Positions 51,921 through 59,457 of a stretch of DNA of 64,000 nt are shown here, piece by piece. The stretch spans positions 124,001 to 188,000 of the forward strand of contig NZ_PGGW01000011.1 in NCBI RefSeq assembly GCF_002794255.1, written 5' to 3'. How positions within the stretch are numbered: position 1 is the stretch's first letter; each line of letters opens with the position of its first letter. Both the position numbers and the translations under genes were made by a program. Source of the DNA: Streptomyces carminius (GTDB lineage: Bacteria > Actinomycetota > Actinomycetes > Streptomycetales > Streptomycetaceae). The notes under the pieces were generated by a model, which was not told where the DNA came from, searched no databases, and was given only the letters and a program-made list of their open reading frames with translations.

Positions 51921-52568
51921 TCAGCGGCGGACGATACGGGCCACCAGGTCCAGCCAGCCGTCCTCCAGGCGCCCCAGCGCCATGCCGCGCTGCCGGGTGA
52001 GGTGACTGATGAGCGTCACGTCCAGATAGGCCGCGAGGGTATGGGCGAGCAGTTCGGTGTCGCCGCCCGCCCCGGCCTCCCGCAGCAGCATGGCGAGGTG
52101 GGTGTGGCGTACGTGGCGGGGCGGGAGGTCGTGGCGTCTGGACGCCTCCTGCTCGACGGCCAGCAGTAGATCCCGATGGGTCGCCAGGTGGCGGAGCGTG
52201 GTGATCCCGAACGCCTCCAGGCGCCGTACGGGGGGCGCACCGGGCCCCAGCGGCGGGGGGCCGAAGAGGAATGCCTCCTGGTAGCGGCGCTCGGAGTGGT
52301 CGATGAGGGCCATGAGCAGGCCGGCGCGGTCGCCGAAGCGCCGGAAGACGGTGCCCTTGCCGACCGACGCGGCGGCGGCGACGGCCTCCATCGTCAGATG
52401 CTCGGGACCGCACTCGGCCACCAGCCGGGCGGCGGCCTCCAGCAGGCGCGTCCGGTTGCGGGCCGCGTCCGCCCGCTCGGGCGGCCGCGGGCCGACCAGC
52501 GGCAGCAGCGGTCGTTCCGGACGGACGCCGTCCGTGTCGTCGGTGGGTGTGGCTGGGGTCACGGACAT
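51921..52568 (-). CDS. TetR-family transcriptional repressor
   Basis: 215 residues. N-terminal helix-turn-helix: RTRLLEAAARLVAECGPEHL, TMEAVAAAASVGKGTVFRRF, GDRAGLLMALIDHSERRY. The C-terminal ligand domain (LATHRDLLLAVEQEASRR onwards) is helical and variable. It is divergent from an FMN reductase gene; the 113-bp gap holds two related palindromes that are probable binding sites, so it likely represses both itself and the reductase until a quinone-like or electrophilic inducer binds. ATG 52568. Confidence 0.9.
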   Translation of the reverse strand: MSVTPATPTDDTDGVRPERPLLPLVGPRPPERADAARNRTRLLEAAARLVAECGPEHLTMEAVAAAASVGKGTVFRRFGDRAGLLMALIDHSERRYQEAFLFGPPPLGPGAPPVRRLEAFGITTLRHLATHRDLLLAVEQEASRRHDLPPRHVRHTHLAMLLREAGAGGDTELLAHTLAAYLDVTLISHLTRQRGMALGRLEDGWLDLVARIVRR

Positions 52569-52589
52569 CAGCCTACCGGGACGGGAAGA

Positions 52590-52609
52590 AAGCGGACCAC
52601 GGTCCGGTT
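52590..52609. promoter_or_regulatory. TetR operator candidate, site 1 (imperfect)
   Basis: AAGCGGACCACGGTCCGGTT, an imperfect dyad nearly identical to the core of site 2. It lies 22 bp upstream of the TetR start codon. Confidence 0.6.
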
Positions 52610-52614
52610 ATCGT

Positions 52615-52650
52615 GGGACAGTAAGCGGACCGCGGTCCGCTTACTGTCCC
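52615..52650. promoter_or_regulatory. TetR operator candidate, site 2: perfect 36-bp palindrome
   Basis: Arm GGGACAGTAAGCGGACCG (52615-52632) is exactly complementary to 52633-52650. The core AAGCGGACCGCGGTCCGCTT repeats site 1. It ends about 31 bp before the FMN reductase ATG and would overlap its promoter. Confidence 0.75.
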
Positions 52651-52681
52651 GATCCGAGTTGACCCGACCTGTGGAGAGACC

Positions 52682-53239
52682 ATGACCGTTCGCATCCTCG
52701 GCCTCGTCGGCAGCCTTCGCGCCGGTTCGCACAACCGCCAGCTCGCCGAGGCGGCGGTGAAGCTCGCCCCCGAGGGCGTCGACCTCGTCCTCTACGAGGG
52801 CCTGGCGGACGTCCCCTTCTACAACGAGGACATCGACGCCGAGGGCTCGGTGCCCGCGGCTGCCGCCCGGCTGCGCGAGGCGGCCGGGGAGGCCGACGCG
52901 TTCCTGCTGTTCTCGCCCGAGTACAACGGCACCATTCCGGCCGTACTGAAGAACGCGATCGACTGGCTCTCCCGCCCCTTCGGCGCCGGCGCGCTCTCCG
53001 GCAGGCCGGTGGCCGTCATCGGCACCGCCTTCGGCCGGTACGGCGGCGAGTGGGCGCAGAACGAGGCCCGCAAGGCCGTGGGGATCGCGGGCGGCACCGT
53101 CCTGGAGGACGTCAGGCTGTCCGTTCCCGACTCGGTCAACCGCTTCGCCGAACTCCACCCGGCCGACGACGCCGAGGTCGCCGGGCAGCTTGCCGGAGTC
53201 CTCACCGGCCTCTCGGCCGCGGTGCCCGCCAGGGTCTGA
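52682..53239 (+). CDS. NAD(P)H-dependent FMN reductase / quinone reductase
   Basis: 185-residue flavodoxin-fold enzyme. GSLRAGSHNRQLAEAAVKLA binds FMN phosphate; FSPEYNGTIPAVLKNAIDWL is the family signature; AVIGTAFGRYGGEWAQNEAR contacts the isoalloxazine. It reduces FMN, azo or quinone compounds. It is under a divergent TetR gene with palindromic operators in the gap, the usual arrangement for an inducible quinone or electrophile defence pair. ATG 52682 follows GTGGAGAG. Confidence 0.9.
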   Translation: MTVRILGLVGSLRAGSHNRQLAEAAVKLAPEGVDLVLYEGLADVPFYNEDIDAEGSVPAAAARLREAAGEADAFLLFSPEYNGTIPAVLKNAIDWLSRPFGAGALSGRPVAVIGTAFGRYGGEWAQNEARKAVGIAGGTVLEDVRLSVPDSVNRFAELHPADDAEVAGQLAGVLTGLSAAVPARV

Positions 53240-53246
53240 ACCGGTA

Positions 53247-53304
53247 CGGCGCCGTGCGAGGAGACCCCCCGGACCGGCCCGGGGGGTCTCCTCGCACGGC
53301 GCCG
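53247..53304. terminator. Very strong bidirectional terminator hairpin
   Basis: CGGCGCCGTGCGAGGAGACC then CCCC (53247-53270) pairs without mismatch with 53281-53304: 24 bp with a 10-nt loop, between the FMN reductase and the convergent 97-residue gene. Confidence 0.85.
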
Positions 53305-53311
53305 GAGAGCG

Positions 53312-53605
53312 CTACGGCCGTTCCGCCACGACCTCGAGGTTGACGAAGCGGGGGTCTTCCTCGCACAGGCCGCGGATCCGCTCGGAGATGCTGCGGGTCT
53401 CGGGCAGTTCGCTGTTCCTCATGGCCTCCTCGTAGGAGGGGAACTCGACGATGTCCACGTAGTGCGTGGGGCGGTCGCGGTCCTTCCCGTGCATCTCGCG
53501 GGAGAGGGTCCGCTTGCCCTCGGTGGCCCGCAGCCATTCGTCCCACAGGCCTGTCATCTCTTCGTCCCGGGTGGTCTCGTACTCGATCAGCTGCACGAAC
53601 GTCAT
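53312..53605 (-). CDS. Small conserved protein, ABM/dimeric alpha-beta barrel-like
   Basis: 97 residues. MTFVQLIEYETTRDEEMTGL, then WDEWLRATEGKRTLSR, HYVDIVEFPSYEEAMRNSEL and the closing RFVNLEVVAERP show the beta-alpha-beta-beta-alpha-beta layout of antibiotic-biosynthesis-monooxygenase-like dimeric barrels, without recognisable catalytic residues. It may bind a small aromatic or haem-like ligand. ATG 53605 follows AGGAGGGCC at about 8 nt. No operon partner on this strand is closer than about 110 bp. Confidence 0.7.
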   Translation of the reverse strand: MTFVQLIEYETTRDEEMTGLWDEWLRATEGKRTLSREMHGKDRDRPTHYVDIVEFPSYEEAMRNSELPETRSISERIRGLCEEDPRFVNLEVVAERP

Positions 53606-53714
53606 GGGAACGGCCCTCCTGTCGGTCTGCTTCCGCCGGGTGTTTCATGCCTGATGTCCAGGATGGTCCCAAATGGGAAATATGTGAAAGGGAGGCGGAA
53701 AGCAGATGGAACGC

Positions 53715-54131
53715 CTACCACGGCAGGAAGACGTGGATCTCCTTGCCGTCCGGCCGGGGGAGTACCTCGACCCGGTGGGCGAGGCGCCGGACGATGGACC
53801 AGCCGAAACCGCCCGTGCCGCCGTTCAGGTCGGAGGGGCGGGGCCGGGGCGGGTCGGGACTGCCGTCGCGGACGGTGATCTGGACGCCGTCGGGGGCGGG
53901 CGCCAGGCACAGGGTGAGCGGACCGGGGGCGTGCCGTACCGCATTGGTGACCAGTTCGGAGACCACCAGCAGCACATCGTCGCGGGAGCGCTCCCGGCCG
54001 GGGGGTGTGTCCTCCGAGAGAGTGGTGAGGAACGCGTCGGCGGCGTCCCGGGCCTGGGCGATGGTGCCGCTGTGGCCGTCGAAGTCGGCGCGCAGATGGG
54101 GCGCGCCCAGGCCTTCCGTCAGCACTTCCAT
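53715..54131 (-). CDS. RsbW-type ATP-binding anti-sigma regulator
   Basis: 138 residues of the HATPase_c fold: N box VVSELVTNAVRHAPGPLTLC, G1 VQITVRDGSPDPP, G2 GGTGGFGWSIVRRLAHRVEV. These Streptomyces proteins are RsbW-like Ser/Thr kinases that bind sigma factors or phosphorylate STAS partners; two STAS genes lie nearby on the same strand (54295-54606 and 56086-56481). ATG 54131 is preferred; an upstream in-frame ATG at 54191 would add LCAPAGRRDTYTAVFGGPA. The gap above contains no ORF. Its target sigma factor is unknown. Confidence 0.85.
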   Translation of the reverse strand: MEVLTEGLGAPHLRADFDGHSGTIAQARDAADAFLTTLSEDTPPGRERSRDDVLLVVSELVTNAVRHAPGPLTLCLAPAPDGVQITVRDGSPDPPRPRPSDLNGGTGGFGWSIVRRLAHRVEVLPRPDGKEIHVFLPW

Positions 54132-54294
54132 CGCCGGTCCCCCAAACACAGCGGTATATGTGTCTCGTCTGCCCGCTGGCGCGCACAACATACGCCGCTT
54201 TCCAGCACCGCGCGCCGGTGTCCGCCCCGCTGTGGCGACCGGCCGCAGCAGGCACAGTAACCGGGCGGGGTGCGCGGGCGCGCGGGTGGTCCGG

Positions 54295-54606
54295 TCAGCG
54301 GATGATGCTGAAGTGCCCGGTCAGCCCCACCAGGTCCAGCAGCCGGGCGGGCTGGTCGCGTACCCCGGTCAGGATCAGCCGGGCGCCACGGGCCCGGCAG
54401 CGGCGCTCCAGGAAGAGCAGTGCGTGCAGTCCGGCGGAGTCCATGAAGGGGACCTGGGACAGGTCCACGGCCAGACTCCGGCACGGCTGCTCCAGCTTCT
54501 CCAGGGCTCCCGTCAGGGTGGGAGCGTTGTCCTGGTCGACATCGCCGTGCGGGCGCAGGACGACGGTTCCTTGGTTGTGGCTGACGGCGACAGACAGGGT
54601 GCGCAT
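54295..54606 (-). CDS. STAS-domain anti-sigma factor antagonist
   Basis: 103 residues, a complete stand-alone STAS domain: GTVVLRPHGDVDQDNAPTLT, LAVDLSQVPFMDSAGLHALL (the DSAG loop contains the phosphorylatable Ser) and ILTGVRDQPARLLDLVGLTG. In the unphosphorylated state such proteins sequester an RsbW-like kinase and free the sigma factor. The ATG at 54606 follows GAAGGGGG. It lies 163 bp upstream of the RsbW-like gene on the same strand, the classical antagonist-then-kinase order, though not overlapping. Confidence 0.88.
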   Translation of the reverse strand: MRTLSVAVSHNQGTVVLRPHGDVDQDNAPTLTGALEKLEQPCRSLAVDLSQVPFMDSAGLHALLFLERRCRARGARLILTGVRDQPARLLDLVGLTGHFSIIR

Positions 54607-54959
54607 GGCCGTTCGACCCCCTTCCGGGGTTGATCAGCCCGTGTCGACCGGTGCGTCCGTGTGCCGCCGGGCTCCGGTCGTGGTGGGCGAGCGAGCAGCC
54701 CCGGCCAGATGGCGGGACGGCTTCCTCCCACCGTCACACACCCCGCTGCGTCGCGCCACCATCCCTGCCCCAAATTACGGACGGCGTGTACGCCCGGTGG
54801 GGGAGGTACGGCCGTCCCGGCCCGCCCGCCGGACGCGGCACCGACCCGGTGCCCGGTACCCGGTACCCGCCGGCCGGGCGGGCACACTGGGCGGTGCGGC
54901 ACCGCCCGGCACGGCGGTCCGCCGCACCGGGGCGCCGCACCGAACGGAGGAAGCCGCCA
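54607..54959. other. 353-bp divergent intergenic region
   Basis: Between the STAS gene and the acetyltransferase gene. It has a locally less GC-rich patch (around 54770-54780, CCCCAAATTACGG) and repeated GGTACCCGG boxes near 54850-54870, including minus-strand GGGTAC hexamers, but none has a clear GNNT partner at SigB spacing facing a nearby gene. No gene or RNA supported. Confidence 0.45.
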
Positions 54960-55538
54960 GTGACCAGTGAGCAGGCCGGCCGGCAGGCAGGTCAGAAGGA
55001 ACGCATGCTCGCCGGAGAGCTCTATCTCGCCGACGACCCCGAGCTGGCCGCCGACCTGCAGCGCGCGGCCGAACTGAGCGAGCGGTTCAACACCTGGCCG
55101 GCCGCCGACCCCGCCGGGCGCCGGGCTGCGCTCGCCGAGCTGCTGGGCGGGCTGGGGGAGGGCGCCGAGGTGCGGCCGCCGCTGCACGTCGACTACGGCT
55201 ACCAGATCACTCTGGGACCCGGCACGTTCGTCAACTTCGGCGCGGTCATGCTCGACGTCGCCGCCATCACCGTCGGCGCCGACGTCCAGATCGGCCCGAA
55301 CGTCCAGCTCCTGACCCCGACCCACCCGGTCGATCCCGAGCCGCGCCGCGCCAAGTGGGAGGCGGCCAGGCCCATCACCATCGGGGACAACGTGTGGCTC
55401 GGGGGCGGTGTCGTCGTCTGCCCCGGCGTGACGATCGGGGAGAACACCGTCGTCGGCGCGGGCGCCGTCGTCACCGGGGACCTGCCCGCGAACGTCGTCG
55501 CGGTCGGCAACCCGGCCCGGGTCGTCCGCGAGATCTGA
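54960..55538 (+). CDS. Sugar O-acetyltransferase (maltose/galactoside acetyltransferase family)
   Basis: 192 residues. N-terminal Mac domain (KERMLAGELYLADDPELAAD, RAAELSERFNTWP), then left-handed beta-helix hexapeptide repeats: FVNFGAVMLDVAAITVGADV, QIGPNVQLLTPTHPVDPEPR (catalytic His in TPTHP), ITIGDNVWLGGGVVVCPGVT, IGENTVVGAGAVVTGDLPAN. It acetylates a sugar hydroxyl from acetyl-CoA. GTG 54960 follows ACGGAGGA. Flanked by anti-sigma genes, with no visible pathway partner. Confidence 0.9.
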   Translation: MTSEQAGRQAGQKERMLAGELYLADDPELAADLQRAAELSERFNTWPAADPAGRRAALAELLGGLGEGAEVRPPLHVDYGYQITLGPGTFVNFGAVMLDVAAITVGADVQIGPNVQLLTPTHPVDPEPRRAKWEAARPITIGDNVWLGGGVVVCPGVTIGENTVVGAGAVVTGDLPANVVAVGNPARVVREI

Positions 55539-55570
55539 CCTCCGGCCGCGGCCGCCCGGCCCACCCGGTC

Positions 55571-56044
55571 CTACGGCAGTGGCGGCCCGCCGGCCGGCGG
55601 GCCGGGCTGCCCGCCGCGACGGCTCGCGGCCCAGCTCCGCAGCTCGCTCGCGGCCACCGCCTCCACCTCCTCCAGCAGCCGGCGGCGGGCCTCCTCGTCC
55701 CGGCCGGCCCCGGGGACGAGCCGGTAGCGCCGGATCGCCGCCCGCAGTCTCGACCAGGCCTCCGCGGCCAGCACATAGCGCTCCGCGTGGTTGAAGACCT
55801 GTCGGAAGCCGCCGATGAAGACCGCCGCCCCGGCCAGACAGGCGGTGACGGCGGCGGGGGCGCGCAGACCCGCGGCCACCACGGTGGCGGCCCCGGCGAG
55901 CAGGGCCGTCAGCTCGACGGCCCAGTGCCAGCGGCGGGAGCGGTCGCGTATGCGCGCGTACCAGGCCAGTTCCGCCAGGGCGTGTTCCAGCAGCGGGTCG
56001 TTGTCCGCTCCGGGCTCCGGCGGTGTCGCTCCATGTGTCAGCAC
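55571..56044 (-). CDS. DUF4231 (SLATT-like) two-helix membrane protein
   Basis: 157 residues. Core RSRRWHWAVELTALLAGAAT with a first helix, second helix VTACLAGAAVFIGGFRQVFN, and the following HAERYVLAAEAWSRLRAAIR then RYRL, the DUF4231/SLATT arrangement of two helices plus a cytosolic helix. SLATT proteins have been proposed, by comparative genomics, to be pore-forming effectors in nucleotide-signal conflict systems; here no signal synthase or sensor gene is adjacent. ATG 56044 (a TTG-like alternative is not needed). Pro/Gly-rich tail. Confidence 0.72.
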   Translation of the reverse strand: MLTHGATPPEPGADNDPLLEHALAELAWYARIRDRSRRWHWAVELTALLAGAATVVAAGLRAPAAVTACLAGAAVFIGGFRQVFNHAERYVLAAEAWSRLRAAIRRYRLVPGAGRDEEARRRLLEEVEAVAASELRSWAASRRGGQPGPPAGGPPLP

Positions 56045-56085
56045 GGGGCCATGCTGCCCGATGCCGGACGGCGCCGGGCGACCGG

Positions 56086-56481
56086 TCAGATGTCGCTCCC
56101 ACCGCCGCTCCCACCGCCACCGCCACCGCCACCGCGGAGGCGGGCGAGTGCCTCCTCGGTGCCGGCGTCGACGACCAGGATCTGGTCGAGCCCGGTCATG
56201 CGCAGCAGCCGGGCCAGCCGGTCGGACACGGCGGCCAGGGTCAGGGACCCGCCGGCCGCCCGTGCCCGGTGCCAGAGGCCGACCAGGGTGCTCAGTCCGG
56301 AGGAGTCGCAGAAGGAGACCCCCGACATGTCCAGGACCAGATGGTGATGCCCCTCCGCGATCAGTTCGCCGACACCGGTCCGCAGGACGGGGGAGGAGTG
56401 GTAGTCGATCTCACCGGTGACGGCCACCACGGTGCCGGTGTCGCCGACGTGCTCAACGGCCAACTGCGGTTCGTCGCTCAC
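56086..56481 (-). CDS. STAS-domain anti-sigma factor antagonist with poly-Gly tail
   Basis: 131 residues. STAS core: VVAVTGEIDYHSSPVLRTGV, LVLDMSGVSFCDSSGLSTLV (DSSG phosphorylation loop), LAAVSDRLARLLRMTGLDQI. After ARLR the chain ends in eight consecutive Gly and GSGGGSDI, from a CCACCG run. GTG 56481 follows AGGAG at 8 nt. With 54295-54606 and the RsbW-like gene it forms a partner-switching set around two unrelated genes. Divergent from the GH12 cellulase. Confidence 0.85.
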   Translation of the reverse strand: MSDEPQLAVEHVGDTGTVVAVTGEIDYHSSPVLRTGVGELIAEGHHHLVLDMSGVSFCDSSGLSTLVGLWHRARAAGGSLTLAAVSDRLARLLRMTGLDQILVVDAGTEEALARLRGGGGGGGGSGGGSDI

Positions 56482-56767
56482 TGGTGGTGCTCCTGGGGTG
56501 GACGGATCCGGGCCGGCGCCCGTCCCCGGATCCGCCGGAGGACGCGGCCTGCCGCGGCCGGCGGGTCTCCGCCGCCTCGCGCGCGCCGGCGCCCGGATGA
56601 GTGCCGACACCCCGCAGCGTAGACGGCTGCCCGGACAATCCGGGCGGAAACGCTGTCCGGGCGGTCGGCGCCGGGGCGCCCCCGGGCGGGGAGTGACGGG
56701 ACGGTTCGCGCCTGCGGCCTGTCTTGTCATGGACGCGTGATGCTCATAGAGTCCGCCGCGCAGTCCA

Positions 56768-56781
56768 TGGGAGCGCTCCCA
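56768..56781. promoter_or_regulatory. CebR operator upstream of the GH12 cellulase
   Basis: TGGGAGCGCTCCCA, identical to the box at 45674-45687. It lies 34 bp before ATG 56815, between the expected promoter and the ribosome site, a position that suits roadblock-type repression. Confidence 0.85.
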
Positions 56782-56814
56782 GAAGCCTCTGCCCCGCTCC
56801 TCCGAAAGGAAGCC

Positions 56815-57969
56815 ATGAAGCTCTCCGCATCCTCCCCCTCCCGTCCTCCCTCCCGGACACACGCCGCACTCCTGGCCCTGCTGCTGGTCGCCGGGGTCTT
56901 ATCGGCACTCGCGGGCACCGCCTCGTCCGCCCGGGCCGACGAGCAGATCTGCGACAGGTACGGGACCACCACCGTCCAGGGCCGGTACGTGGTGCAGAAC
57001 AACCGCTGGGGCACCTCCGCCACCCAGTGCATCAACGTGACCGACAGCGGATTCCGGATCACCCAGGCCGACGGCTCCGTCCCGACCAACGGGGCCCCGA
57101 AGTCGTACCCGTCGATCTACGTCGGCTGTCACTACACCAACTGCTCCCCGGGCACCAACCTGCCGGCGCGGGTCGACTCGATCGGCAGCGCGCCCACCGG
57201 CATCTCCTACAACTACGTCAGCAACGCGGTCTACAACGCCTCGTACGACATCTGGCTGGACCCGGAGCCGAGGACGAACGGGGTCAACCGGACCGAGATC
57301 ATGATCTGGCTGAACCGGGTGGGCCCGATCCAGCCCATCGGCTCGCAGAGCGGCACCGCGAACGTCGGCGGCCGCACCTGGGAGGTGTGGACCGGCAGCA
57401 ACGGGGCCAACAACGTCATCTCCTTCGTCGCCCCCTCGGCGATCGCGAGCCTGAACTTCGACGTGATGGACTTCGTCGACGAGACGGTCAACCGCGGCAT
57501 GGCCCAGCGCTCCTGGTACCTGACCAGCATCCAGGCCGGCTTCGAGCCCTGGGAGGGCGGCGCCGGGCTGGGCGTGAACTCCTTCTCCGCCGCCGTCAAC
57601 ACCGGCGGCGGGAGCGGCGGCGGCAACCCGCAGCCGGGCGGGCAGCCCGGGGACTGCGAGGTGACCTACGGCACCAACTCCTGGCCGGGCGGCTTCACCG
57701 CCGAGGCCACCGTGCGGAACACCGGCTCCGCCCCGGTCGAGGGCTGGGAACTGAGCTTCGCCCTGCCCGACGGCCAGTCCGTCACCAACTCCTGGAACGC
57801 CTCGGTCACCACCAGCGGAAGCACGGTGACGGCCCGGGGCACCGGCCCCGACGCGGCCATCGCGCCGGGTGCCACGCGGTCGTTCGGCTTCCAGGGCACC
57901 TACTCGGGCGGCACGTTCGGCGAACCCGCCCGGTTCACCCTGAACGAAACGGTCTGCACCCTGAAGTGA
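56815..57969 (+). CDS. Secreted endoglucanase, GH12 with C-terminal CBM2
   Basis: 384 residues. Signal peptide (AALLALLLVAGVLSALAGTA to ARA, about 42). GH12 domain: CDRYGTTTVQGRYVVQNNRW, GTSATQCINV, SYDIWLDPEP, NRTEIMIWLNRVGPIQPIGS (nucleophile Glu in TEIMIW), FVDETVNRGMAQRSWYLTSI, QAGFEPWEGG. A Gly/Ser/Pro linker (GGGSGGGNPQPGGQPG) leads to a CBM2 (CEVTYGTNSWPGGFTAEATV to FTLNETVC). It cleaves soluble and amorphous beta-1,4-glucan. ATG 56815 follows AAAGGA. CebR control is predicted as for the GH9 gene. Confidence 0.95.
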   Translation: MKLSASSPSRPPSRTHAALLALLLVAGVLSALAGTASSARADEQICDRYGTTTVQGRYVVQNNRWGTSATQCINVTDSGFRITQADGSVPTNGAPKSYPSIYVGCHYTNCSPGTNLPARVDSIGSAPTGISYNYVSNAVYNASYDIWLDPEPRTNGVNRTEIMIWLNRVGPIQPIGSQSGTANVGGRTWEVWTGSNGANNVISFVAPSAIASLNFDVMDFVDETVNRGMAQRSWYLTSIQAGFEPWEGGAGLGVNSFSAAVNTGGGSGGGNPQPGGQPGDCEVTYGTNSWPGGFTAEATVRNTGSAPVEGWELSFALPDGQSVTNSWNASVTTSGSTVTARGTGPDAAIAPGATRSFGFQGTYSGGTFGEPARFTLNETVCTLK

Positions 57970-58018
57970 CCACCCGGCCCGGAGCGCGGCCCGGAGCGAC
58001 TCCGGGCCGGGACATCAC

Positions 58019-58047
58019 CGGGCGGCCCCGCCGTGCGGGGCCGCCCG
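58019..58047 (+). terminator. Hairpin terminator after the GH12 cellulase
   Basis: CGGGCGGCCCCGC pattern: 58019-58031 pairs with 58035-58047, 13 bp with a 3-nt loop; a second, weaker GGCCCGGAG/CTCCGGGCC hairpin lies just upstream. Confidence 0.7.
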
Positions 58048-58135
58048 CCGCCGGTCCGGGACGGACGCGTACGGGACACGGACGCGGCGGAGAACGCGTC
58101 GGCATGCCGGGCGGCGGTGCGGGCATCAGGGCTCT

Positions 58136-59224
58136 ATGCGTCTGGCGGTAGTGGATGTGGGGTCCAACACGGTGCGGCTCGCGGTGGCCGACGGCGACGG
58201 CGACGTGCCGCTGCCGGTGCACACCGCCAAGCACCGGCTGCGGCTCGCCGAGCACGTCGGGCCCGACCGGCGGCTCGGCGAGCGGGCGGTGAAGGAGCTG
58301 GTGACGGCGGTCGCGTCGGTGAAGGAGGAGGCCGGCCGCTGGGGGGTGCGCGACCCCTTCGCCTTCGGCACCGCGGTCATCCGCGACGCGCCCAACCGCC
58401 ACCAGGTCCTGGAGACCGTCCACCGCGAGACGGGGCTGCCCCTGTACGTCATGTCGGGGGTGACGGAGGGGGAGCTGACCTTCCTGGCGGCCCGGCAGTG
58501 GATGGGCTGGCGGGCCGGCCCGATGGTGCTGCTGGACATCGGCGGGGGATCGCTGGAGGTGGCCTTCGGCCGCAGCCGGACCCCGGACTACGTGGCCTCG
58601 CTGCCGCTGGGCGCGGGCCGTATGACACGGGAGTACCTCACCGAGTCCGACCCCCCGCCGGCCCGGGCGGTCCGGGAGCTGCGCCGCCGGGTGCGCCACG
58701 AGCTGCGGGACGTGGCGGTCCGGATGCGCTGGGAGAGCCCCCGTACGGCCGTCGCGACCTCCCGCACGTTCCAGCAGCTGGCCCGGCTGTGCGGGGCCGC
58801 CCCGGGGAAGGAGGGCCCCTTCGTCACTCGCCGTCTCACCCGCGCGGACCTCGGGGCGGCCGTGGAGCGGCTCGCGTCCCTCCCCGCGGCGGCCCGCGCC
58901 GACCTGCCCGGCATCTCCCCGGCCCGCGCCCGGCAGTCCCTGGCCGGGGCCGTGATCGCGCACACCGCCATGCGCTGTCTGGAGATCGAGTCCGTCACCC
59001 TCTCCCCCTGGGCGCTGCGCGAGGGCGTGATGCTCAGGCAGCTGCGCGAACAGGTGCCGCTGTGGCGCGGTACGGCGGGCGCGGTGACCGGACCGTACCG
59101 GGCGGCGGCCGCCGGTGCCGGGCCGTGCCCCCCGTCCCGCGTCCGGGAGGAGGTCCGCGGGGCGGAGGCGGACGGCACCGGCCGGCCCTCCGCCGCGGTG
59201 CCGGAAGTCCGCCGCACCCCCTGA
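58136..59224 (+). CDS. Ppx/GppA-family phosphatase
   Basis: 362 residues, exopolyphosphatase/guanosine pentaphosphatase family with the actin-like ASKHA fold. Motifs: MRLAVVDVGSNTVRLAVADG (phosphate 1), RDAPNRHQVLETVHRETGLP, MVLLDIGGGSLEVAFGRSRT (phosphate 2) and ISPARARQSLAGAVIAHTAM. It lacks the extra C-terminal domain of E. coli Ppx, so it is the short actinobacterial type. It may hydrolyse polyphosphate or pppGpp and so touch the stringent response. The tail (after about residue 320) is Pro/Gly-rich. No ribosome site is obvious before ATG 58136. Confidence 0.9.
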   Translation: MRLAVVDVGSNTVRLAVADGDGDVPLPVHTAKHRLRLAEHVGPDRRLGERAVKELVTAVASVKEEAGRWGVRDPFAFGTAVIRDAPNRHQVLETVHRETGLPLYVMSGVTEGELTFLAARQWMGWRAGPMVLLDIGGGSLEVAFGRSRTPDYVASLPLGAGRMTREYLTESDPPPARAVRELRRRVRHELRDVAVRMRWESPRTAVATSRTFQQLARLCGAAPGKEGPFVTRRLTRADLGAAVERLASLPAAARADLPGISPARARQSLAGAVIAHTAMRCLEIESVTLSPWALREGVMLRQLREQVPLWRGTAGAVTGPYRAAAAGAGPCPPSRVREEVRGAEADGTGRPSAAVPEVRRTP

Positions 59225-59457
59225 GCCCCGCCGGACCCCGCGGTCACCGGCGCCGACGGCTCCGTCCACGACCGTGCACACGGCTCCGCGGTGCCGGCCG
59301 TGCGCGGCGCGGCGCGGCACGGGTGCGGACCGGGCGGACCACCGTCCGCCCCTGGTACGGCCCCCGGTCCCGCTCCGGGCCTTTCCGCGGTACGGCACGG
59401 AACGGCCGGGGCAGGGCTCGATGGATCGATCCCGCTGCCCTCCGATAGCGTCGGGGT

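Noticed and set aside
53992..54003. GGGAGCGCTCCC, similar to a CebR box
   Set aside because: The outer bases are C and G instead of T and A, and it lies inside the RsbW-like coding sequence with no downstream sugar gene.
54850..54875. Repeated GGTACCCGG boxes as further SigB promoters
   Set aside because: The GGGTAC hexamers face the STAS gene about 250 bp away and have no convincing GNNT partner at 14-16 nt.
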